Of a stretch of 64,000 bases of DNA, positions 53,810-64,000 are shown piece by piece. The notes below the pieces were generated by a model. That model was given only the letters and a program-made list of their open reading frames with translations. It did no database searches and had not been told where the DNA came from. The translations under genes and the position numbers were made by a program. The number at the start of each line of letters is the position of its first letter. The stretch's first letter is position 1. Origin of the DNA: Mytilisepta virgata. Taxonomy: Eukaryota > Mollusca > Bivalvia > Mytilida > Mytilidae. Location of the stretch: positions 34,286,580 through 34,350,579 of the forward strand of contig CM051510.1 of assembly GCA_028015205.1 (NCBI GenBank), read 5' to 3'.

Positions 53810-55770
53810 TGTAAAAAAATCAACTGGTTGCTCCATAAGCTGTCACGGATTATGTAAATAAAATGTCTTGTGTATGTTTTTTAGTCATTCCTTTGGGAAA
53901 TGTAATGTCTTGTCATTTCTTGCTAAAATCTACATATTCATGCACACTTTATTTTTCGTTGAAGTATAGTAGTTTCGTTAATTCCCTTGTAAGTATTTAT
54001 CATCATTCCTTTTGCTTAGATAAACGAGAAAGCAAAAAAGAAAAAAAATATTACGACGCAAAAAAAAATCGATCATATCATACCGGACCATTCCCGCTAA
54101 GCTTTTCATGAATATTATCCCCATTGATAAATGAAGAGAGCTATGTTTGCTTTGTATTAAAAAAAAATTCAAAATCAAAATTTAAAACATTTATTATGAC
54201 AAATTTCCCAAGTGAAACAGTTTGGAAATAAAATTCTGGTTAATTTTTAATCAGATACATTTATTTCCGACCCTAGAGTGTGTTAAAAACTTTAGTAAAC
54301 GAATAATACCTTGTACGCAAATTTCAAGTTTCACTTTAAGATAATTTGGTAGGGTAATATTATTCATTGAAGAAGGCGAAATAAAAAAAATATGTGTGGT
54401 TCCGGTTACCCTACCGACCTTATCTTTTATCACCTACCTTAAAGATTTTTTTGACACTCTTCAGTAAGCAATCGAGTCAAAGGTCATAATGTCTATCCCA
54501 AAGATTCAATGTAAAAAAAACAGAAATATAAAAAAAAATTCTACCTACCCTATTTTTTTTATCTTAATGTAACCGGAACCACACTTGCTCTTTACTTGTC
54601 CTAAGCAGACTGCAGACTTAACATTATCCTTCAAAGTCATAACTCGCCCGAAATTTCTTGATTAAATTCTGTTTAATTATACATTTTAGAATTAATTTAT
54701 TTTAATTTTAATCATAAATAATTTTATATACCCATGCAAATTGTTATAGACTGATTTTTATTCTAATCACTTTAGGTTAATGATTTAAGTTTTAAAATAT
54801 TACTTTACAGGACGGAAATTCATTCATTAACCCATTTTAAAAACGCACATGTACAACCTAGTTTCATTTCTATAAAATAGGCTAAATTATTGTCTTATTG
54901 TCCCATTTTCAAAATGTTGAAGAACGACTTATTTTTTCTCTGCTTATATAATTAGTTACATAATATTGTAATCTCTTATAATATTAATTATATGTTTTAA
55001 CATCAGGGGATAATATTTAAATTAAGTTAATACTGGTATAAATATGCAAGCACATGCTTTTACAAGATACTTCAAAACTCACTATTCTAGTAATTTAATT
55101 TAATTTTAATTTAAACATATTTTAAATAATGACAAAAGGGACAGGCACAAGTTCTAAAAACTACACTTTTTTAGGCCTACAGCTTGATTTGAATTATAAG
55201 TGTTTTTATTTCATATTATTCAGAATATTTTGTGTATTTTTAAAATTTTATTATTAATTTATTTTGAAATAAGGGAAATATAGAAATGAGGTGAAATGTT
55301 TGTATACCTTATTTCCGCTTACCTTCAGATGAGAATTTATCCTTCCTTATATGACAGTGAATGTTGGTGTCTTTTGTGTACTTGTTTGTGTGTTCGTCGT
55401 TACCAGATGTGTCTGTTGTACTATTTTAAGTGAATAGGTAATACTACTGCGTACAGTTTATTGTATTGTTTACCCCTGTGCACTGTCTCCAATGGGTGCG
55501 TGATCGATTTTTGTAAAACTTGTGTTAATATATTGAGTATTTCAATTTAAATAATAACAAAATTAATTATAATGATTTATATACAAAAGGACACAAATGT
55601 GAATTACTTAGAACATGCAAAAATACTAGAGGTTCAAAAATAAATCTTTTAAAATTAATGTGTATTCATTTTCAAATATTATTTTAATTCGATTCTGTCA
55701 CTGATAGAATATTAAGAAACATTTAAATAAGTCAATAAATTAATAAAAACAATAAATAATATAAACTATA
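53810..55770. other. No recognisable feature
   Basis: 'gtgtggttccggttac' near 54394 and its reverse complement 'gtaaccggaaccacac' at 54571-54586 form an inverted pair about 160 bp apart. Otherwise AT-rich with no coding. Confidence 0.45.
54392..54586. repeat. Inverted repeat pair, 16-bp arms
   Basis: 'gtgtggttccggttac' near 54394-54409 is the exact reverse complement of 'gtaaccggaaccacac' at about 54571-54586. The intervening ~160 bp includes 'ctaccgacctt' and 'cctaccctattt', suggesting a small palindromic element. Confidence 0.6.
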
Positions 55771-55774
55771 CTGT

Positions 55775-55878
<104 letters not shown>

Positions 55879-55879
55879 G

Positions 55880-56635
55880 AAACAGACAATTACGCAGAAC
55901 ATCTTGTGTGACCAGACATGATAAATTAACACTTGACATATTACATTAATTAATTACGATAAATTATTACAATTTAGATCGCACAGGTTGATTTTACATC
56001 TAGTAGTTCTAATACATGATCAATTCATGTTTTATAAAAAAAAAACTTATTGTGAATTTTGAGTTAAAATATTTTATTCGCAAGGTTTGTGAAAATATCA
56101 GATGCATTAAGGAGAATAAACTAGTAAGATCTGTTCAGTAATGAAGGTATAGTTTTATGAACATGCCGACCATATATAATAGACTGTAATGTGGTAAGTT
56201 TTAAAAATGGTTATGCTCAACGGTGAGGAATCCATCGGTATTTTTCGTACAACTAGCGGTAAGTTTATTCCGAAGGAATGGTCGACATTCCAAAATAGAG
56301 CCCAGGAAAAGATGATAGATAAATCAATAGAACAGGTAAAAACAAAGAGATAGAAAAAAATAACAAATAAGAGGATACAAAAAAATAATGCATTTTGCAT
56401 ATGTATTCGCAACCAGAAACCACGCACAAAAACAAAAAAGGAGTGACGTATATACGTGATCCTTCGGAGGGAAAACATGTGCTCCTCATTTCGGAAGCTT
56501 TAAAATAAATTCAGGGCCAATACACAATGCAGGACAATATACAAGCGTTATTTCTTTGCTTAAACTTTTGTCGCGTATATGTAATGATTTCCGGATCAAG
56601 AATTAATCCACCGTATCTCATTTTTCTTATTAATT
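55880..56635. other. No supported gene
   Basis: Two overlapping minus-strand frames (about 74 and 107 codons, 56155-56489) are F/S/L-rich with no conserved domain and are taken as chance. Confidence 0.45.
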
Positions 56636-56639
56636 GGTT

Positions 56640-56810
56640 GCAAACACAAATTTCAATTGGACACAATCTACAAGTTTTGAATCCTCGGTTGTCCAAAACA
56701 ATGATACCATAATAAGAAAGCATTGCATGGGCTTGTAATAAGCTGTGTCGTAATAAAAAGCCAGATTGTGGTCGGTAAAGGAAATTTTTACTGTTTCTGT
56801 TTTAACTCTA
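56640..56810. mobile_element. Family M MITE copy (diverged)
   Basis: 'caaatttcaattggacacaa' and 'tctacaagttttgaatcctc' resemble the left half. 'gattgtggtcggtaaaggaa' and 'atttttactgtttctgtttt' give the right terminus. Confidence 0.5.
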
Positions 56811-56814
56811 AAGC

Positions 56815-57990
56815 CCGATTTGAGAATAAAGTGCCTTTCTTTACTATTCGATTTATTTATTTTAAAATATTTTCTTTTTTCAAATGTCTAACTCATAATT
56901 TATCAAATGAATTAATGAGTTTGTCAAAGCTACAGTAAAATACTCGTGGAAGAACACGTGTTACATTACGATATATATATACTTTTTAATTTTTTTTTTT
57001 TAAATCAGATACTAAATTTCTTGGGAATCATCGTTGTCAAAAACTTCAGATAGTTTTAAAATCGTCAAAACATTATGAGCAAATGGGACTTAGCCTTGTA
57101 TTCAAAATCCAGGTCAACTTCGAGTGTTGGAGCTGAAAGCCTCCATTTAACAGAATTTTCATTTAAAAATTGAACATTAGAAGAATTCTATCTGAATTCG
57201 TGTTATTGTCGGAGTATAAGAAAATGGATAAAGATACAAATTACGTCAACACTATATTCAAAAATAGATAAAAACAAATGCTATTTACGTGGAATTCAAT
57301 GAAATAAGAATTCCTGCAAATTTATAAAGTATGAAAATTTATGAATTTTAAATTCCTAGTAAAGGCAAACATATTTGTTTATGTTGTACGTGTGACACGG
57401 AAAGAATAAGAATTCATTAAAAGATTGAAAGAAACTTTATTAATTATGTGAAGAAACATTTCGCATTACTATATATTTTAAGAGATTAATTAACGATTTG
57501 TAAGAGGATGTAAAGGGTTTTAAACTGTTCCCCATATAAATCACGTTTTTATTTACAAAAAGGTCAAATCAGTCCTATAAACATGCGACTTACGGGAACC
57601 AGTTGAACAGAGTGTGATTAGAGTACGAGAGCTAAGTTTGAATTGTCTGTAATTTGCATGCAAACGAACATTAAATTAGAAGTAAGGAAATGTGATTGGT
57701 AGGTACATCAGATATAAATCATTATTTTCGGAATGTTTACGTGAAAATGACAAATTACAAATACAAATTATCAAATCACCCGATTTATGCATATCGTAAA
57801 ATCTTTATCTATAACCTGGGTTTTCCTAAACAATTTACAATTTTTATCCTTTTAAGGAAAGAAAAGGTTTATATTCAGAAACCCTTTTCTCCTGTGTCAA
57901 CACCCAAAGTATCATTCATTCTGTTTTTATTTTAATCTAAGCAAAAGTTCGAAATCTTTTTTATTTATATATCTTTTGTTTGTTTGCTTG
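56815..57990. other. No recognisable feature
   Basis: AT-rich; chance frames only. Confidence 0.45.
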
Positions 57991-57997
57991 CTTGCTT

Positions 57998-58058
57998 ATT
58001 CATATTATTTATTTATTTATTTATATATTTATTTATTTATTTATTTATTTATTTATGC
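57998..58058. repeat. (TTTA)n microsatellite
   Basis: About a dozen TATT/TTTA units with one interruption ('tatatattta'). Confidence 0.85.
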
Positions 58059-58299
58059 CTTTGTGATTTATTTTTCCATGACAAATAATAACTTGTGATC
58101 TATATGAATATTTATTATTATTTTTTTATATTTCCGATTTTAAGCATTTTTTTTTTACAAATTCAAAATTGTTTAAATAGATATGGATCTGTTGTGTATT
58201 TCCGATTTTAATTCCTCCAAACCCGACAAACTTAATATTAACCGTACTAAGTTTATATACCGAGAATAGGGATAAGATTCTTCAATACTTATTTTGGTG

Positions 58300-58480
58300 C
58301 ATAAGATGTGCAAATTTCGTCCATTTGCTATTCATCAGTTGTGCTGAAGGCCTAAAATGTTGAAAACGAAAACAAAAAAATCCAAAAAGTTAAGAGCAAA
58401 TTCAAAAATGTAAAAACGGCCATAAGGTATTAAGCCAAACCATCTAAGTACGAGGGAGATACATAATTTTCACGAATTTT
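58300..58480 (+). repeat. Family D dispersed repeat, copy 6
   Basis: 'gtgcaaatttcgtccatttg', 'cagttgtgctgaaggcctaa', 'aatgttgaaaacgaaaacaa' and 'aaaccatctaagtacgaggg' follow the family order. Confidence 0.7.
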
Positions 58481-58932
58481 ATAATTTTGAAACAGTAAAT
58501 TTTAAGTTTCATTTCCGGTTAGTATTGAAATATTAGCTACTACTATATCTAGTTAATACTATATTTTCATAAATGTTTATTTGTTTTTATTTGTGCAAAT
58601 CTTAGGTAACACATATCATAACAAGATAAATTAATGGCTTGGTATAATGTTATTCATGTATATATTTATTTTGTTGCATTTTGTAAGCTTCAGTGAAAAC
58701 ATGACATAAATGTTCCGAATTCACAGGTGTATGTGCGGTGTGTCTAAAATGCTTTCCTAAAATTCCAAAATTTCCCACTTAAAAACATGTGTAAAGAAGT
58801 CCACAATTTTTATATAATCAAAGCTTTTGTTAGATTTAATTATCAAATAATAACGTTATATTTTATTTTATTAATATTTTGACAATTTTATTTAAAGGCA
58901 TCACAGGGTTAGTGTAGATAACAGTTTTTATC

Positions 58933-59047
58933 ATGGTATTAGTTAGATGTATTATAAGATTGGTGATTGTAATTTTGGCGAAGTGGATCCTCGCGGTGCC
59001 TCTTTAAAAATATGGAGCTATAACTCAGTTACATCTAACTAATACAT
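58933..59047. repeat. Small palindromic element, ~20-bp arms
   Basis: 'catggtattagttagatgta' (from 58933) pairs with 'tacatctaactaatacatg' (ending about 59047) with one or two mismatches across a 75-base spacer. The spacer contains a GC-richer 'gtggatcctcgcggtgcctc'. Confidence 0.7.
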
Positions 59048-59049
59048 GT

Positions 59050-59750
59050 AACATAGACAAAGTCTTCGTGTAAACCTACTTTTCTGTAGAATTATTTCAA
59101 ATATAGTGATGCCAAAAAATCGGTATTCATTGGGTTAATTTTGCCTCTGTTTGACGGTCATTTGAAAAAAAAAATAATTGAGAAATATCTGCTTGTAGAG
59201 ATTTTCGTCCTTCTTTTAATTGGAATGGAATTTAAAAATTAGTCTTGAAAATAAAAATTAAATAACAGAAACATTGATTAATTTCCTTGAATTTTATTTT
59301 CATATCAGTTTGTGTTTACTTTACGGAATGCTATCATTTATGTTTGACCAGGTAAAATATTTGTCCCATAAATTTCAGCTAAGATTCTCCTTTATACAGA
59401 TAGCCTCGTAAGGTTTACATCATATTTTACATGTATATTTTTTACAGTAAAGGACGAGGATTGATTGCGTAAAACTGGAATTAATGCATGATGAAAACAG
59501 AATTTAATTTATGGAACATGAAACCCGAAACGTTTAAGAATTTATAAACTTGGAAAAAAGTTGAAAACTGGAAACATGGAAATGTTTGTTACCTCTAATT
59601 ATGGTTACGAGAAAATAGTTTTATCCCTCCACATAAAATGTCGTACCACGAAAAATTAACCAAAGCCTTCTTTCTCAGTATTATTTAAATCTAATATTAT
59701 TTTATTATTATTACTATATTTTTATTGTCAATTTAAAGGAAATAAATAAA
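59050..59750. other. No recognisable feature
   Basis: AT-rich, nothing supported. Confidence 0.4.
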
Positions 59751-59754
59751 CATC

Positions 59755-59950
59755 AAAATGGATGACAGGAAAGGTCAACAATAACATACCTATCAATCAT
59801 TGTCTCCTAACAGACAGAACCCTGGACAAAAAAACAACAAAAAAGACCACAATACACAAACATAAACACAGCAGAGAGTCAGCAGAGTCTGTCTGAGTAC
59901 AGAAACTGAACAGTGGTGGAGTTAGACCGGTTTTTAAGGCTATTTCGAAT
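59755..59950 (+). repeat. Family N dispersed repeat, copy 3 (5' part)
   Basis: 'acctatcaatcattgtctcc', 'taacagacagaaccctggac', 'cacagcagagagtcagcaga' and 'aaactgaacagtggtggagt' match copies 1 and 2. It ends at 'accggtttttaaggc' without the 3' half. Confidence 0.65.
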
Positions 59951-59954
59951 TTTA

Positions 59955-62900
59955 GTTTTATTAAAGACACACTGTGAGATTTTCTGTGTGGATCACTGTA
60001 AGTTTTGGATCCAAAACAAAACGCTGTTCCTTTGCTTAATATTCTTTTTTATGGCATTATTGTGTAGGATGATTATCCACCATATCCTTTAATTTCTTAT
60101 CAATATTATATGAAAGGTTAAATTTTTATGTTGCTCATCTTAAAGTCACTGTAAATACCAGAAAATCCTTCAAAACCCAGAAAATCCCGCACTGAAAGTG
60201 AGAAGTTACAGCAGCTAACACTAGTGGTTCATTTTAAATAGAGTACTTTTTTCATCTCAGACATGTGTCTTCATCATGGATAATATTAAAACAATCCTTA
60301 AAAAAAGAATACTTATCAAAGTTGAGAATTCAACAAGAAAAATACAAGCAATTAAATTCTTGCCTGGAGTTTCAAAATGATAAAAATAAAATATATATCA
60401 TATACATTTTTCCTATGGTTGTATCTTTAAGTGCTTTAATTACGTACCACCTATACTGTGATATTTTTACGCCGATTTGATGAGCATTTTACTTACTTGC
60501 GTGATATGAAATTAAATATACATGTCAGTTTCATAAATCATTCATATTCAAAGGCCACACAGGATTTGTACGAATCTTTCATCACGGAGACGTTCGCTAA
60601 TTACAGACCAATACAAATAAGTCGACATCAGAGGGCGTCTTGATATTAGTCCAAGCTTTGGGCTTTTCGGATTTTTGATAAAGACCTTACAAATACTGTC
60701 AAGATGAAGAACAGCAATAAAAACGCTTTTCAATTGCCTTTTCTTTTATGTTCCAGTTTTGCATGGGATATATTACCTTACATTTGACTTTATATAGTCT
60801 TACAAATGTCCAGGAACGAATGAGATTAGTTGTTCTTTGAAATGCATATGGTAACACTTGAAGGGACCATACAAAAATTAGAAATATAACAAACACATTA
60901 AAAAGGGTATTTCACAACCCTCTTTTAGCAAAAGGGTCATATTTACAGGTCAAAATTCGGTTTTTATTTCATAAACCTTACATATTCCCCTTTGTCTATC
61001 TAATGAGGGGGTATGGAGATTTCATTCTTGTAGACCTTCCATGAGATTACACGATAACATAGATTGATACAATATGTCAGGTGGATTCAATAATCAACCA
61101 GTACCAATATTGTTGATGTTCTACTTGTTTTAGAGATGACATTTTTTGATGTTGTTGTTCTTCTTATTGGTGATGAGAGTGTGATTGTAAATGACTTGTG
61201 GTTTGTTATGTTGTAGAATTTTGGTTTTCGAATTTCCAGATTTGTTAATTATTCTGTTTATTACATTGACATATATCACGTATTCTTAAGATTTAACAAA
61301 AAATACAAGGGATTGTGTTTTTATGTGACTACGTGTCGACCTTCGTATAGCAAGGTCGTTGGCGACGGCCATTGTTACGTCACTTCCTAGAGTTAAATGT
61401 GACTTTTAAAGATATCACTGGGTCAATCATCGAATTTGATTTCACTCCGAAATCCCAGCATTTCACCACACCCAATGTAATAAAAATTTATTGCTAATCT
61501 AAATGATGTTCGATAGTCACTTTTCAAAGATCCTTCAGGTACTAGAAATTGTTATAGTTTTACATGTTTAAAGAAAATTTTATCTAGGAACAAAATTAGC
61601 AAAAATTAATAATAGCTTCGTGAGTTCGTTTTTTATATATAAGCAATTGAAATTTGGAGGGAAATAGGCCCATCTCGATTTTTCATAGGTCTTGTGTGGG
61701 CAAGTTTTGTTTCTCAATACCCAATCAAGAAATAGTAAAATTTCATTATAATTTCTGTTTTGTCTCTTTTTAAGGCAATCTGTGTTGTCAATTTAGAGGA
61801 AGTTTGATTGAAGTTGAAATATCTTTTGAAAGCAAAAACAAATTCGCAACAGATTAAGGCATAAGAAAAAGGATTGGATTAAGTAGATTTGTCTCATTGT
61901 TTTAAAAATAAAGGACTAAACAAATCGTTAAATAAATGTTACCATTAATGACCTAAAAGGCGGTTTTAGACAAAACTTTGTATATTTCATTTGGCATTTT
62001 ACCTTTTATTTGGGTTACTTTTATCTAAATCGACAGCCCACTTGTTGCCATTGCCAATCATTCATATTCTAAGCAATGGAAGCAAGTTAGACTTGGCACT
62101 GGTGACACAAAGTTGTATTCAATTTAACAACATATATTAACAATGATCCAGAAATGACAGTGGAAAGTGACACAGAGGGGAAAATATGACTGACACTGAA
62201 AAAATGGAGAGTTTGGTAAGAACGAATATTTTTATCTTACCATATTTCGAAATCTACACGGGAAAGATTGGTGAAATCTAGGATTAGCGTGGTCTTCACC
62301 AAGAAACAACAGCCCACATCAAAACGAGCAGTAAACTCCCTCACCCCTGCACTCAAGAAAATCACAAAAGTAACAACTATAGTCTACTATAAACCGATAT
62401 TGACAAGCAATTTAGGATTTCAAAGTATGCTGGGTTGTATCAAAATGACGTGAAATGTTGCAAGCATTGCTATATAAAAGGCATCTTCTTTGAACTACAT
62501 AAAGTCCGTAACTATCAACACGTTAACGTCTCTTTTACATGTACTTTGCGCTCGTTTGAATGAGGAATACACCAGAAAATGACAGGTAAGGCGTTTGAAA
62601 TGCATGACAAATGTTCCTTTTGGGAGATTTGTCATCTAATCTGTACATGCAAAAAAGATATGTTAAACATCATCATTTTCAATCTAAACTTATCTGATCT
62701 ACTCACCGGTTGTCTGGATTGCATCTACTTTGATTTTTATATATTTCCTATATCAACACAATGATTACGTTATAACACATCTGGTATTATATTCCTTGCT
62801 TTCTCTTTGATGTAGATAAATATTTACATTGAAAAAGGGAATACACAAAAGAACCCGCTTTCTGCTCAATTTACTAACAAATGTGCATCACAGTAAAGCA

Positions 62901-64000
62901 CGAAAAATAAAACAGAGACCGGGGAACCATAAAAACAAGAACGTAATTATTCAGAAAACAATATAGCCGGGCCGACAGTATTGCAAAATTTTATGGGGAG
63001 CTTGTCTCTAATAAACGTCACTGCACCTCCATTGCAAAACCACGTCTATAAAGATTTGAAACGATAAATCTAGAACGTTATAAATTCCGAATGGTAGTCT
63101 GTTTCATTAGTTTTATATATTTTTAAGAAGGTTAAAACGTAATTATTTAAAGGAGAGTCGTAACCCGTGGAAAAAATGCAAATATCAACAAGTTAATACT
63201 TATAGAAGGATATATAAAATAAAATTAAGACCCGCCACGTTGACGAAGAATCATCATTAATACCGTGTTGATAAGCTTCAGAATAATTATTGCAGACATT
63301 AATTATAGAAGGTAATCATTTATGTTGCGCAATAATTCTCAGCTTGACAGAGTCCTTTTTCTTTGATCATCTTAGCTATGGTGATGACACGCCTACTTAT
63401 GATTTATTCGACGAATATTGGAAGATCCAATAAATATGGATAATCAATTTCGACTTTTATTAGAATATTCATAATGATATTAAAATCGTGTTGTGCATTC
63501 TGGCTTCTTAGCTCAGATGGTACAGGGGACCACTTGTCGTCCGGACTTCTGCTGTTCATTAACTCCTCTGAACTATGTTGTTCCATGTAAATCGAATCCT
63601 GACACAAAGCGTCTATGAAGAAACTTTTTACAAAGACTGTATGTTTTGTCTGACATTTTTCTTTTTTTATCTTTAGAACTTGAATAATTGTCTCAGAGCT
63701 CGTTTGGGCAAGAAAAGAAAATATTCACATAAGAATGAGTATTTCTAATTCTTGATTGGTTACATTTCAGAATATATCCCCGAACTGCTTAGCTTAATAT
63801 ACTGAAATTATTTATCTTTTTGTTCTATATGAGATAGTCTTTGACAAGTTGCTAATGTTAAATTACAAACAAAAAGGTTATGTACTAGATATAGTATCTT
63901 ATTTGCTAAATTCCAGAAATCTTTCCCATGGATGGCTTCAGCTTGCATGAATTTTGTATATTCATGCAAGTTTGGCCAGCAGTATGAATGAAGTTAAATA
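59955..64000. other. Four kilobases with no supported gene or repeat family
   Basis: Short frames on both strands, for example near 60265-60480, 60458-60733, 62268-62453 and 63404-63607, show no recognisable domain or splice-bounded structure. No palindrome longer than about 15 bp or family M/D/N member was noticed. Single exons of an unfamiliar gene could still be missed by eye. Confidence 0.4.

Noticed and set aside
60458..60733. Opposing ~61-codon frames in a slightly less AT-rich patch
   Set aside because: Both strands are open, there is no recognisable motif, and the length is within chance.
63508..63605. tRNA-like text: 'ttagctcagatggtacaggg' with 'aaatcgaatcctgaca' downstream
   Set aside because: The A and B boxes are about 80 bases apart with no acceptor or anticodon stems that close. 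It could be a chance match or a decayed SINE head.

Overview
The window is strongly AT-rich eukaryotic DNA with no host protein-coding gene, rRNA or intact tRNA that I can support. Open frames are short (mostly 60-110 codons), lie on both strands and mostly sit on repeats, as expected by chance at this base composition. It is filled with remnants of transposable elements, fold-back (inverted-repeat) structures, minisatellites and dispersed anonymous repeats. The repeat style fits a bivalve mollusc, probably a mytilid mussel: ~160 bp tandem cores ending in GACGGACG-rich tails and terminal hairpins, tRNA-headed SINEs with a CTCCGGGTACTCCGG core, and Tc1 elements. That assignment rests on memory of repeat style and was not tested by a search. 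The region is best read as intergenic or intronic.

Layout. 0-5 kb: two short tandem duplications, quiet AT-rich DNA, then a 166-bp tandem array (element A), a tRNA-headed SINE-like unit and a partial second array. 5-9 kb: a complete SINE with a perfect 10-bp target-site duplication, then a small palindromic element (family M) split by a ~790-bp fold-back element, then another tandem array. 9-12.3 kb: a perfect 39-bp inverted repeat, a family D repeat, and a complete Tc1-type (DD34E) transposon whose transposase reading frame is broken by one stop codon. 13.4-15.7 kb: a 2.3-kb structure bounded by 300-380 bp inverted arms, holding the 3' end of a LINE. 16-24 kb: palindromes, element B with hairpins at both ends, and a 70-bp minisatellite. 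24-37 kb: mostly AT-rich, with a very regular 49-bp minisatellite, family D copies and a perfect 114-bp tandem duplication. 37-40.4 kb: element C followed by a cluster of family M copies. 40-64 kb: sparse, with a 54-bp minisatellite, two retroposon-like 3' tails, dispersed repeats, simple-sequence tracts and small palindromes.

How the parts relate. There is no operon or pathway. The interest is in the nested history of the repeats: fold-back inside M, LINE and M inside the long inverted repeat, and M abutting elements B and C. At least five dispersed families (M, D, N, R1 and the hairpin-ended arrays A/B/C) can be recognised from copies inside this one window. The best-supported item is the Tc1 element at 9840-11379; the most unusual architectures are the inverted-repeat structures at 6.8-7.8 kb, 9.2 kb and 13.4-15.7 kb.
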